From CAZLHO01 sp964559455 (GTDB lineage Bacteria; Krumholzibacteriota; Krumholzibacteriia; LZORAL124-64-63), in contig CAZLHO010000047.1 in assembly GCA_964559455.1 (NCBI GenBank), positions 1-22,855 on the forward strand: DNA of 22,855 bases, in the 5' to 3' direction. Each line of letters begins with the position of its first letter. The first letter of the stretch is position 1. The notes under the pieces are model-generated. The model did not search any database. It was not told the origin of the DNA and saw only the letters and a list, made by a program, of their open reading frames with translations. The position numbers and the translations under genes are program-made. This document shows, piece by piece, positions 15,994-22,855 of the stretch.

Positions 15994-18030
15994 AAGCGAT
16001 GGATCGTCATGATGGCGCTGGTCGGCTGCGCCGGGAGCGTTTGGGCCCAGGCGCCCGTGCTGCACCACGAGGCCACGGTCGTGCTCGTGCCCTCCGAACA
16101 CGCGCTGCGGGTCGAGATCACGACCACCGTGCCGGCCGGGGTCGACACCCTGCGCATCAATGGCGCCCTGCTGCGGAGCTATGTCGAGCGGGGCGACGAA
16201 TCCGCCCACTTCGAGATCGGGCCGCCCGAGGCCGGCCCGCCGTCGGAGGAGCTGCGCGCCCTGGCGACGCTCGGCGAGCCCGAATACACGATGGCCTACG
16301 TCGGCAGCCTCTACGAGAGCACCGACGGCGTGGTCTTCAGCCGCGAGAACGTGGGCCGCGAGATCAGCGGCACCATCGGCGAAGAGGGCGCCTACCTGGC
16401 CGCTTCGACCGGATGGCTGCCGCTGGCCGACGGCGCCATGGCCACCCACCGCCTGACCGTGGTCGTGCCCGCGGGCTGGGAATGCGTCACGCAGGGACGG
16501 CGGGTATCGCGCGAGGAAGTGAACGGCCGGGTGAGGACGGTCTGGGAGGCCCTGAACCCCAGCGACGGCATGACCCTGGTCGCCGGCCCCTACACGGTCG
16601 TCGAGCGCCTGCACGGCGACGTGACGATGAGCACCTACTTCCTGGGCGACGAGCCGCGCCTGGTCGAGACCTACCTCGAGCGCACGGCCGCCTACCTCGA
16701 CATGTACGAGGAGATGATCGGGCCCTACCCCTACGCCAAGTTCGCCACGGTCGAGAACTGGTTCCCCACCGGCTACGGCATGCCCTCGTGGACCCTCCTG
16801 GGCTCGCAGGTGCTGCGCCTGCCCTTCATCCCCTACACCAGCTTCGGCCACGAGATCTGCCACAACTGGTGGGGCAACTCGATGTTCGTCGACGAGAGCG
16901 GCGGCAACTGGTGCGAGGGCCTGACGGTCTGGTGCGCCGACTACCACTACAAGGAGTTGGAGTCCGACGCCGAGGCCCGCGAGTACCGCCGCAACACGCT
17001 GAAGGACTACGCCGCCTACGTGCACTCGGGCCGCGACATCCCCCTGGCCGAGTTCCGCGAGCGCCACAGCGGGGCCACGCGCGCCGTCGGCTACGGCAAG
17101 GCCCTGATGGTCTACCACATGCTCGACCGGATGATCGGCCGGCCCCTCTTCCTGGAGGGGCTGCGCGAGGCCTGGAGCGTGAACCTCTTCCGCGAGGCCG
17201 ACTGGGACGACGTCTTCGCCGCCTTCGCCCGGGTGTCGAGGCGCGACCTGGGCGCCTTCCGCGACCAGTGGCTGCACCGGACCGGGGCGCCGCTGATCAC
17301 CCTGGCCGACGCGCGCCGCGACGGGGACGACGTGGTGGTGACCCTGCGCCAGGAGGAGCCGGCCTGGGCGGTGGACGTGCCGGTCGTGCTCTACGGCTCG
17401 GGCGTGGCGGAAGAGCGGGTCGTGACCCTGGACGGCCCCGAGGCCGTGTTCACCTTCGAAGCGCCCGCCGCACTGTCCGTGGCCGTCGATCCCGACTACC
17501 ATGTCTTCCGCCGCCTGCACGCCGCCGAGATCGAACCGACGCTGCGGCAGGTGCTGGGCGCCGGGCGCACCGTCTTCGCGCTGCCTCCAGGGGACGACCC
17601 CCTGGCCGCCGCGGCGCGGGATTTCGCGGCCGGCTTCGCCGAGACCGACGCGCCGGAAACCCTGCCGGCGGGGGCCGAGCCGCCCGCCGACGCCGCCGTC
17701 GTGCACGTCAACCCCGACGCGGCGGCCCTGAAGGCGCTGCTGCCGCCGGGCGTGCAGGTCGCCGGCTCGACGGCCTTCGTGCAGGGGCGGCGCCTGAGCC
17801 TGAACGACATCGACCTGGTCATGGCCGTGGCGCGCCCCGGCGCCGCCGAGGCCACCGACCTGGTGGTCCTGTCGCGGGACGCCCGCCGCCTGGGCGGGCT
17901 GGCCCGCCGGCTGGGCCACTACGGCAAGTATTCGTATCTGGAGTTTCCCGCCGGCCGCGGGTCGGTGGGGAAGGGGAACTGGGAGACCGCGGATTCGCCG
18001 CTGCGCCGCGAGCTGGCGGCGGTTCGCTGA
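15991..18030 (+). CDS. exported M1-like (gluzincin) metallopeptidase
   Basis: The 679-aa product is read from TTG 15991. The leader MKRWIVMMALVGC contains a perfect-looking lipobox (LVGC, Cys13), while VWAQA gives an alternative signal peptidase I site near 19. Residues 24-210 form the N-terminal beta-saddle. The catalytic core has GHEICHNWWGN (286-296) with zinc His287 and His291, GNWCEGLT with third ligand Glu309, and the catalytic Tyr candidate Tyr368 in VGYGKALMVYHML. The spacing is HExxH-X17-E, one residue shorter than textbook M1 enzymes. The GAMEN exopeptidase motif is replaced by GYGMPSW (261-267). So this is a divergent M1 subgroup, and aminopeptidase specificity should not be assumed. 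The C-terminal 165 residues form a separate alpha/beta-like domain ending in HYGKYSYLEF and KGNW. It is followed 19 bp later by an OmpA-type lipoprotein. Confidence 0.9.
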   Translation: MKRWIVMMALVGCAGSVWAQAPVLHHEATVVLVPSEHALRVEITTTVPAGVDTLRINGALLRSYVERGDESAHFEIGPPEAGPPSEELRALATLGEPEYTMAYVGSLYESTDGVVFSRENVGREISGTIGEEGAYLAASTGWLPLADGAMATHRLTVVVPAGWECVTQGRRVSREEVNGRVRTVWEALNPSDGMTLVAGPYTVVERLHGDVTMSTYFLGDEPRLVETYLERTAAYLDMYEEMIGPYPYAKFATVENWFPTGYGMPSWTLLGSQVLRLPFIPYTSFGHEICHNWWGNSMFVDESGGNWCEGLTVWCADYHYKELESDAEAREYRRNTLKDYAAYVHSGRDIPLAEFRERHSGATRAVGYGKALMVYHMLDRMIGRPLFLEGLREAWSVNLFREADWDDVFAAFARVSRRDLGAFRDQWLHRTGAPLITLADARRDGDDVVVTLRQEEPAWAVDVPVVLYGSGVAEERVVTLDGPEAVFTFEAPAALSVAVDPDYHVFRRLHAAEIEPTLRQVLGAGRTVFALPPGDDPLAAAARDFAAGFAETDAPETLPAGAEPPADAAVVHVNPDAAALKALLPPGVQVAGSTAFVQGRRLSLNDIDLVMAVARPGAAEATDLVVLSRDARRLGGLARRLGHYGKYSYLEFPAGRGSVGKGNWETADSPLRRELAAVR

Positions 18031-18048
18031 ACCGAGGGGAGAATCGAG

Positions 18049-18702
18049 ATGACCCGCAAGAGACTGCTGATCCCGATCGCGCTGCTGCTCTGCCTGGCGA
18101 TGCTGGCCGGCTGCTCGAACATGAGCCGCACCCAGAAGGGCGCCGCCATCGGCGCCGCGGTGGGCGCCCTGGGCGGCACCGCCGTCAGCGACGACGACAC
18201 CAAGGGGGCCGTGATCGGCGGCGCCGCGGGCGCGGTCGTCGGCGGCCTGATCGGCTCGTACCTGGACAAGCAGGCCAAGGAGATGGACGAGATCGAGGGC
18301 GCCACCATCACCCGCGAGGGCGACGAGCTGAAGGTGACCTTTGACAACGCCATCCTTTTTGACTTCGATTCAGCCACGCTGAAGCCGGCGTCGCAGCAGC
18401 AGCTGGTGCAGGTGGCGGCGGTGCTCAAGAAGTACCCCGAGACCGACATCCTGGTGCTGGGCCACACCGACAGCCGGGGCGCCGAGGACTACAACCTGGG
18501 GCTCTCGGAGCGCCGCGCCGGCTCGGTGCGGGGCTATCTGGAGGCGCAGGGCGTCGCCACGACCCGCATCCGCAGCCGCGGCTTCGGCGAGTCCGTGCCG
18601 GTGGCCGACAACGCCTCCGAGCTGGGCCGGGCGCAGAACCGCCGGGTCGAGCTTTCGATCCACGTGAACGATGAATTCCGCGAGCGGGCCGGCCAGGGCT
18701 GA
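18049..18702 (+). CDS. glycine-zipper and OmpA-domain lipoprotein (Pal/YiaD-like)
   Basis: The 217-aa product is an outer-membrane lipoprotein that should grip peptidoglycan. The signal is MTRKRLLIPIALLLCLAMLAGC with lipobox LAGC and Cys22. Residues 31-70 form a glycine-zipper segment (GAAIGAAVGALGG, then GGAAGAVVGGLIGSYLD) that may insert in or oligomerise at the membrane. Residues 98-208 form an OmpA-like domain: FDFDSATL, GHTDSRG with diaminopimelate-binding Asp141, LSERRAGSV with Arg156 at the expected 15-residue spacing, and GFGESVPVADN before NRRVEL. The architecture matches YiaD-type proteins rather than tol-pal Pal, because no TolB or YbgF homologue is nearby. The start is ATG with a clear GAGGGGAGAA site. 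Confidence 0.94.
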   Translation: MTRKRLLIPIALLLCLAMLAGCSNMSRTQKGAAIGAAVGALGGTAVSDDDTKGAVIGGAAGAVVGGLIGSYLDKQAKEMDEIEGATITREGDELKVTFDNAILFDFDSATLKPASQQQLVQVAAVLKKYPETDILVLGHTDSRGAEDYNLGLSERRAGSVRGYLEAQGVATTRIRSRGFGESVPVADNASELGRAQNRRVELSIHVNDEFRERAGQG

Positions 18703-18732
18703 CCCCGCGCGACACCGAACTCGGGAGGGACG

Positions 18733-20196
18733 ATGAGCAAGTACACGTCGCTGCAGCCGCAGTCCGTCTGGTCCATCTTCGGCGAGATCAGCAAGATCCC
18801 CCGCGGCTCGGGCAACGAGGCCGCCGTCATGCGGTGGGTGCTGGACTGGGCGAAGGCCAAGGGCCTGCCCGCGAAGCAGGACGCCGTGGGCAACGTGCTG
18901 GTGACGATCCCCGCGACGCCGGGCTGCGAGAAGGTCCCCGCCGTGCTCGTGCAGGGCCATCTGGACATGGTCTGCGAGAAGAACTCGGACACGAAGCACG
19001 ACTTCGAGAAGGACCCGATCAAGCTGCTGGTCCAGGGCGACTGGGTGACCGCCGACGGCACGACCCTGGGCGCGGACAACGCGATCGGCGTGGCCATGGG
19101 CATGGCCCTGGCCGACGCGAAGGGCGTCAAGCACGGGCCGGTCGAGCTGCTGATGACCGTGGACGAGGAGCGGGGCCTGACCGGCGCCGCCGGCGTCAAG
19201 AAGGGCTTCTTCAAGGCCCGGCTGATGATCAACCTGGACAGCGAGCAGGACGACGCCCTCTTCGTGGGCTGCGCCGGCGGCCGCGACACCGTCTACACGG
19301 TGAGCAACCGCAAGCAGAAGGTCGCCAAGGGCCTGGTCGGCCGGAAGGTGACCGTGCGCGGGCTGCTGGGCGGCCACTCGGGCCTGGACGTCGACAAGCA
19401 CCGCGGCCACGCGATCAAGATCCTGAACCGCTGCCTGCTGGCCGCGCGCGACGAGGTCGCCTTCAAGCTGGTGAGCTTCGACGGCGGCAGCATGCGCAAC
19501 GCCATCCCGCGCGAGGCCGAGGCCGTCGTGGCGGTGCCCGAGGCCGACACGGCGAAGTTCAAGAAGCTGGTCGACGGCATGGCGAAGCGCATCAAGGCCG
19601 AGGAGCTGGCCGGCGTCGACGACGGCTGCGTCGTGAAGGTGGGCGCCTGCAAGCTGACCCACACCCTGGGCGGCGGCTGCACCACCCGCACCCTGGGCCT
19701 GATCGCGGCCATCCCCAGCGGGATTTCGCAGATGAGCCGGGCCATCCCGGGGCTGGTCGAGACCAGCAGCAACCTGGGCGTGGTCACGACCGACGGCTCG
19801 AAGGTGACGATGGTCACCTGCAGCCGCTCGTCGTCGATGGCCTCGCTGGACGAGGTCGTGCGGCAGCACGCCATGATCGGCGAGCTGGCGGGCGCGGCGG
19901 TCAAGACGGAGCAGCCCGAGGGCTACCCCGGCTGGGCCCCGAACCCGAAGTCGAAGATGGTGGCGATCACCGCCAAGGAGTACAAGCGCATCTTCAAGCA
20001 CGAGCCCCAGCTGCTGGCCATCCACGCCGGCCTGGAATGCGGCCTGCTGACCGAGAAGTACCCCGACCTGGACATCGTCTCGTTCGGGCCGAACATCGCG
20101 GGCGCGCATTCGCCCGACGAGAAGGTCAGCGTGACGTCGGTGCAGAAGATCTGGAAGCTGTTCCTGGGCGTGATCGAGAAGGTCGCCAAGGGCTAG
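18733..20196 (+). CDS. pepD: aminoacyl-histidine dipeptidase (M20C, PepD-like)
   Basis: The 487-aa product is a cytosolic dizinc dipeptidase of broad specificity that cleaves Xaa-His and other dipeptides. The M20C signatures are in order: IPRGSGNE (22-29), LVQGHLDMVCEKN (72-84) with His76 and Asp78, TLGADNAIG (111-119) with bridging Asp115, TVDEERGLTGA (142-152) with catalytic Glu145 and zinc Glu146, and LDSE with Asp169. GLLGGHSGLDVDKHRGHAIK marks the dimerisation/lid part, and GAHSPDEKVS near the C-terminus supplies the last His ligand. There is no signal peptide, and the length is usual for PepD. The start is ATG 18733 with GGGAGGG. It ends 28 bp before a strong terminator, closing the envelope/peptidase block. 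Peptides released by the exported M16 and M1-like enzymes would be its substrates if imported, which is inference. Confidence 0.96.
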   Translation: MSKYTSLQPQSVWSIFGEISKIPRGSGNEAAVMRWVLDWAKAKGLPAKQDAVGNVLVTIPATPGCEKVPAVLVQGHLDMVCEKNSDTKHDFEKDPIKLLVQGDWVTADGTTLGADNAIGVAMGMALADAKGVKHGPVELLMTVDEERGLTGAAGVKKGFFKARLMINLDSEQDDALFVGCAGGRDTVYTVSNRKQKVAKGLVGRKVTVRGLLGGHSGLDVDKHRGHAIKILNRCLLAARDEVAFKLVSFDGGSMRNAIPREAEAVVAVPEADTAKFKKLVDGMAKRIKAEELAGVDDGCVVKVGACKLTHTLGGGCTTRTLGLIAAIPSGISQMSRAIPGLVETSSNLGVVTTDGSKVTMVTCSRSSSMASLDEVVRQHAMIGELAGAAVKTEQPEGYPGWAPNPKSKMVAITAKEYKRIFKHEPQLLAIHAGLECGLLTEKYPDLDIVSFGPNIAGAHSPDEKVSVTSVQKIWKLFLGVIEKVAKG

Positions 20197-20216
20197 GGTC
20201 CGCGGCCGACCGACCG

Positions 20217-20260
20217 TAAAAGACAACCGCCGGGATCCTCGGATCCCGGCGGTTCTTTTC
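20217..20260. terminator. bidirectional Rho-independent terminator
   Basis: A perfect 14-bp inverted repeat (AACCGCCGGGATCC at 20225-20238, GGATCCCGGCGGTT at 20241-20254) has TAAAAG on its left and CTTTTC on its right. It therefore has T-tails on both strands. It lies between pepD and the convergent minus-strand DUF302 gene and can end transcription from both. Confidence 0.93.
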
Positions 20261-20279
20261 TTGCGGCGGTCCGCGGGCG

Positions 20280-20759
20280 TCAGTTCGCGGTCACGTTGGC
20301 CATCATGGCCTCGGTCTCGGCGGTGGCCTGCTTCATCGTGGTCTCGACGAAGCGGCCGAAGAGCTTGCTCATCAGGCCGGTGTTCATGCGGGCCAGCACC
20401 ACCTCGCCGGCCCCGTTCTCGTAGACGGCGATGCGGCAGGGCATCAGCGGGGTGATCGTGTAGCCCACGTTCTCGGCGAGGATGCGGCCGGCCAGGTCGG
20501 GCTTGCAGAGTTCGATGATGGTGACCGGCCGCACGTCGAATCCGGCCTTGTTCACGGTCTCGGAGAGCTCGTGCACCGCCGGCACCTTCCAGCCGGCGGC
20601 GACCGCGGCGTCCTGGATCGCCTGCACGGTCTCGCCGTAGCCCAGGCGGCTCTGGTTCTCGACCAACATCATGCCGGGCGCGCTGCGCCCCAGGATCAGC
20701 GCCAGCGCGATGGCGCCGACGAAAAGGCCGATGATCATACCGCTCCAGAACATCTTCAC
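20280..20759 (-). CDS. DUF302 family membrane-anchored protein
   Basis: The only minus-strand gene. Read from GTG 20759 it encodes 159 aa. Residues 5-23 form one membrane helix (WSGMIIGLFVGAIALALIL), leaving the rest as one soluble domain. The DUF302 features are GYGETVQAIQDAAVAAGW (40-57), IIELCKPDLAGRIL with Cys85, and LMPCRIAVYENGAGEVVLA with Cys108 in the LPC-like turn of the family. The molecular function of DUF302 is not known; some family members are found near sulfur or redox genes. AGGAGG (20765-20770 on the complement) is 5 bases from the GTG and 11 from the alternative ATG at 20753. An ATG at 20801 would add 14 residues but has no ribosome site. It has its own AT-rich promoter region and faces pepD across a shared terminator. 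Confidence 0.85.
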   Translation of the reverse strand: MKMFWSGMIIGLFVGAIALALILGRSAPGMMLVENQSRLGYGETVQAIQDAAVAAGWKVPAVHELSETVNKAGFDVRPVTIIELCKPDLAGRILAENVGYTITPLMPCRIAVYENGAGEVVLARMNTGLMSKLFGRFVETTMKQATAETEAMMANVTAN

Positions 20760-20822
20760 GCTCTCCTCCTGTACGCGTAAGGGCGAGTGAAGGGGAGGCA
20801 TGCTCCCCCGTACTCGTCACCA

Positions 20823-20851
20823 ACGATAACGCCTATCGTATGCATCGTCAA
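20823..20851 (-). promoter_or_regulatory. sigma70-like promoter for the DUF302 gene
   Basis: On the complement, TTGACG (20851-20846) and TATCGT (20828-20823) are separated by exactly 17 bp. Transcription would begin near 20815, giving a leader of about 55 nt that contains the 6-bp hairpin and the AGGAGG site. Confidence 0.6.
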
Positions 20852-20863
20852 TTGATCAATTGA
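20848..20863. promoter_or_regulatory. tandem palindromic operator candidate
   Basis: TCAATTGA occurs twice in direct succession; each copy is itself a palindrome, so the whole 16 bp is one too. It overlaps the -35 of the DUF302 promoter by four bases. A second small inverted repeat, ACGATA-n5-TATCGT, lies at 20823-20839 over the -10. Both positions suit a repressor or a CRP/FNR-type regulator, but no known consensus is matched exactly. Confidence 0.5.
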
Positions 20864-20916
20864 TCACAGCCAGTTAATGCGTGGGAAATCAGGGGTTAGC
20901 CCCGCCCGGGCTTCGC

Positions 20917-20945
20917 TTGCCTTCCCGGTTTCCGCGTCCCATCAT
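20917..20945 (+). promoter_or_regulatory. weak promoter candidate for the citrate lyase genes
   Basis: TTGCCT (20917-20922) and CATCAT (20940-20945) are 17 bp apart, each matching the sigma70 hexamer at four of six positions. Transcription would start a few bases before the 20955-20974 hairpin. Confidence 0.3.
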
Positions 20946-20954
20946 AGGAAAACG

Positions 20955-20974
20955 CCCGGACCGGCCGGTCCGGG
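20955..20974 (+). promoter_or_regulatory. 20-bp perfect palindrome (hairpin) in the citDE leader
   Basis: CCCGGACCGGCCGGTCCGGG is a perfect palindrome ending 26 bases before the GGAGG ribosome site of the CitD-CitE gene. With flanking CG/CG pairing it would form a very stable stem near the 5' end of the mRNA. There is no T-run, so it is not a plain terminator. Confidence 0.6.
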
Positions 20975-21012
20975 GGCGAGATCGACGTGCGCCCAAATGC
21001 GGAGGATGAACG

Positions 21013-22266
21013 ATGGCGAAGACGGGTGAGGCCGGCCGACTGGGGCCCAGGGTCCGTTCCGACTGCCACGTGGCGGTCGAGCTGCGCGACGCCGGCGGCC
21101 TGGAGGTCGTGGTCGAGAGCACTATCGAGTCGATGTACGGCGCGCGGATCCGCGTCCAGGCCGAGCAGGGCTGCGAGGCCCTCGGCGTGAAGCACGCCGT
21201 CGTCAAGGTGACCGACGGCGGGGCGCTGCCCTTCGTGCTGGACGCCCGCCTGGAGACCGCGGTCCTGCGGGCCGACCCGTCGATCACGGCCCGCAACCTG
21301 CCGCCGCTGTCCGATCGCTGCGCCTACGGCACCACGCGCGAGCGCATGCGCCGCAGCCGCCTGTACCTGCCCGGCAACGAGCCCAAGTTCTTCCCCAACG
21401 CCGGCCTGCACCACCCCGACGGCGTGATCCTGGACCTGGAGGACTCGGTGGCGCCGGCCGAGAAGGACGCCGCCCGGGTCGTGGTCCGCAACGCCCTGCG
21501 CACGGTCGATTTCCACGGCGCCGAGCGCATGGTGCGCATCAACCAGGGCGAGCGCGGCCTCGAGGACCTGGACTGGATCGCGCCCCACAACGTGCACGTG
21601 ATCCTGATCCCCAAGGTCGAGGACCCGCAGCAGGTGCTCGACGTGGACGCCCGCGTGCAGAAGATCCGCAAGAAGATGAAGATCGAGAACGAGATCCTGC
21701 TGATGCCCATCGTGGAGTCGGCCCGGGGCGCCTGGCGGGCCTTCGAGATCGCCGCCGCCAGCCCGAACGTGGTGGCCCTGACGATCGGGCTCGAGGACTA
21801 CACCGCCGACATCGGCGTGCAGCGCACCCAGGAGGGCCTGGAGTCGGCCTGGGCGCGGGCGCAGGTCGTCAACGGCGCGGTGGCCGCCGGCGTGCAGCCC
21901 ATCGACACCGTCTTCAGCGACGTGGCCGACACCGACGGCCTGCGCGCGGCGGTGCGCGAGGCCAAGGCCCTGGGCTTCGTGGGCAAGGGCTGCATCCACC
22001 CGCGGCAGATAGAGGTCGTGCACGAGGCCTTCGCCCCCGAGCAGGCCGAGATCGACAAGGCCTGCAAGATCGTGCTGGCCTTCGAGGAGGCCGAGGCCCG
22101 GGGCCTGGGCGTGGTCTCGCTGGGCAGCAAGATGATCGACCCGCCGGTGGTCAAGCGCGCTCTGACGACCGTCAAGGCGGCCCTGGCCACGGGCAAGCTG
22201 GCCGAGGGCTGGCGCGAACCCGAACCGGACGACGCCTGCGGCGATAAAGAAGGTGGGAAGCATTGA
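21013..22266 (+). CDS. citE: citrate lyase acyl-carrier (gamma) and beta subunit fusion, CitD-CitE
   Basis: The 417-aa product fuses two citrate lyase subunits that are separate in Klebsiella. Residues 1-95 are CitD-like (RSDCHVAVELRDAGGLEV, ALPFVLDARLETAVLRA). Ser16 is the likely attachment point for the phosphoribosyl-dephospho-CoA group, although the classical AGTLESSD motif is rewritten as AGRLGPRVRSD with extra residues. Residues 110-400 are CitE of the HpcH/HpaI TIM-barrel family: RSRLYLPGNEPKF (114-126), GVILDLEDSVAPAEKD (137-152) with Glu143, MVRIN with Arg175, IPKVED, MPIVESARG with Glu235, and GKGCIHPRQ. CitE cleaves the (3S)-citryl thioester on the carrier to acetyl-carrier plus oxaloacetate. 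The start is ATG after GGAGG at 21001-21005; its stop overlaps the next start (TTGA). Related malyl- or citramalyl-ACP chemistry cannot be excluded. Confidence 0.88.
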   Translation: MAKTGEAGRLGPRVRSDCHVAVELRDAGGLEVVVESTIESMYGARIRVQAEQGCEALGVKHAVVKVTDGGALPFVLDARLETAVLRADPSITARNLPPLSDRCAYGTTRERMRRSRLYLPGNEPKFFPNAGLHHPDGVILDLEDSVAPAEKDAARVVVRNALRTVDFHGAERMVRINQGERGLEDLDWIAPHNVHVILIPKVEDPQQVLDVDARVQKIRKKMKIENEILLMPIVESARGAWRAFEIAAASPNVVALTIGLEDYTADIGVQRTQEGLESAWARAQVVNGAVAAGVQPIDTVFSDVADTDGLRAAVREAKALGFVGKGCIHPRQIEVVHEAFAPEQAEIDKACKIVLAFEEAEARGLGVVSLGSKMIDPPVVKRALTTVKAALATGKLAEGWREPEPDDACGDKEGGKH

Positions 22267-22855
22267 CGACGACGACGAAGAGCACCCCGATCCCCATGGT
22301 CGAGAACGCGGCGGGCCGCCTGGTCCCCGCCGCGATCAACGGCGACCCGGCGATCCCCTTCAAGGGCGTGGGCAAGCACAGCCCGACCGGCCGCTACGCC
22401 GGCGCCCCGATCCGCAGCGCCAACGACTTCACGCGCGAGGGCGACAAGATCGCCCGCGACCTGAAGACCGCCCTGGAGGACGCCGGCCTGCGCGACGGCA
22501 TGACGATCAGCACCCACCACCACCTGCGCAACGGCGACCACGTGGCCAACATGGTCTTCGCCGCGGCCGCCGAGCTGGGCGTGAAGGACCTGCGCTGGTT
22601 CCCGTCGGCGGCCTTCCCCTGCCACAAGCCGCAGATCGAGCACATGCAGAGCGGCCTGATCCACCACGTCGAGGGCTCGATGAACGGCCCCCTGGGCGAT
22701 TTCGTCTCGCACGGCGGCATGAAGGGCATGGGCGTGCTGCGCAGCCACGGCGGGCGCTACCAGGCGATCAAGGACGGCGAGGTGCATATCGACATCGCCG
22801 TGCTCGCCGCGCCCACGGCCGACGCCTTCGGCAACGCCACCGGCGACCGCGGCCC
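22263..22855 (+). CDS. citF: citrate lyase alpha subunit CitF, truncated by the window edge
   Basis: The first 197 codons are present; the full protein should be about 500 residues. The start is TTG 22263, overlapping the CitD-CitE stop and 5 bases after AGGTGGG (22251-22257). The in-frame ATG at 22296 lacks a ribosome site. CitF landmarks are present: DGMTISTHHHLRNGDHVANM (about 79-98), IEHMQSGLIHHVEGSMNGPLG, VLRSHGGRYQAIKDGEVHID, and APTADAFGNATG. CitF transfers the carrier from acetyl to citrate (acetyl-ACP:citrate ACP-transferase), the step before cleavage by CitE. The accessory genes for prosthetic-group synthesis and attachment (citC, citX, citG) are not in the window and would be expected downstream or elsewhere. 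Confidence 0.92.
   Translation, partial: MTTTTKSTPIPMVENAAGRLVPAAINGDPAIPFKGVGKHSPTGRYAGAPIRSANDFTREGDKIARDLKTALEDAGLRDGMTISTHHHLRNGDHVANMVFAAAAELGVKDLRWFPSAAFPCHKPQIEHMQSGLIHHVEGSMNGPLGDFVSHGGMKGMGVLRSHGGRYQAIKDGEVHIDIAVLAAPTADAFGNATGDRG

Larger units (their letters stand above)
20760..21012. other. AT-rich divergent intergenic control region
   Basis: These 253 bases separate the divergent DUF302 and citrate lyase genes. The stretch 20811-20895 is markedly more AT-rich than anything else in the window and holds tandem palindromes and a good minus-strand promoter. The right part holds a weaker plus-strand promoter and a long hairpin. A 6-bp stem (GGGGAG at 20792-20797, CTCCCC at 20803-20808) lies in the DUF302 leader. 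Confidence 0.7.

Noticed and set aside
20848..20866. Canonical FNR or CRP site
   Set aside because: FNR needs TTGAT-N4-ATCAA and CRP TGTGA-N6-TCACA. Here the half-site spacing or bases do not fit, so only a generic palindromic operator is proposed.
1..22855. CRISPR array, tRNA or rRNA genes, defence systems, prophage
   Set aside because: No regularly spaced repeats, no cloverleaf-like or rRNA-like stretches, and no nuclease, methylase, toxin or phage genes were recognised on either strand.

Overview
This window is a compact, very GC-rich piece of a diderm bacterial chromosome. All genes lie on the + strand except one small gene near the right end. Several features point to the FCB superphylum, in one of its high-GC uncultured branches (Krumholzibacteriota-, Eisenbacteria- or Latescibacterota-like): a protein with a type IX-like C-terminal sorting domain, a PorV/PorQ-family outer-membrane protein, a TonB-dependent receptor with an N-terminal carboxypeptidase-regulatory-like domain, and a Bacteroidota-style deoxynucleoside kinase. 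That placement is inference; there is no rRNA or universal marker here. No tRNA, rRNA, CRISPR array, transposase, integrase or phage gene was found.

Region 1 (172-8759) is a five-gene surface operon in which every junction is a stop/start overlap. It encodes a secreted FnIII/CTD protein, a probable lipoprotein with a Rossmann/GATase-like region, a TonB-dependent receptor, a PorV/PorQ-like protein and an NHL-propeller lipoprotein. None has an assigned substrate, and this is the best candidate in the window for an undescribed system. Region 2 (8799-11448) is a coupled purine (deoxy)nucleoside salvage operon: deoxynucleoside kinase, adenosine deaminase-like protein, purine nucleoside phosphorylase. 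The deaminase has Leu where the first metal-binding His of the family should be. Region 3 (11504-12977) holds a YugP-type membrane zinc peptidase and triosephosphate isomerase.

Region 4 (13016-20196) is an envelope and peptide-breakdown block: a secreted M16 peptidase, a 299-bp intergenic stretch with a perfect 21-bp inverted repeat and further hairpins, a secreted M1-like peptidase, a glycine-zipper/OmpA lipoprotein and a cytosolic PepD-type M20 dipeptidase. It ends at a strong bidirectional terminator facing a convergent DUF302 membrane protein (minus strand). Region 5 (20760-22855) is an unusually AT-rich divergent promoter region, with a tandem palindrome and a 20-bp perfect hairpin, followed by citrate lyase: a fused CitD-CitE polypeptide and then CitF, which runs off the right edge.

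The metabolic genes fit a heterotroph that scavenges peptides and nucleosides and can cleave citrate (or a similar acid) without ATP. Use of TTG or GTG starts is frequent (six of sixteen genes), usually with a strong Shine-Dalgarno sequence.
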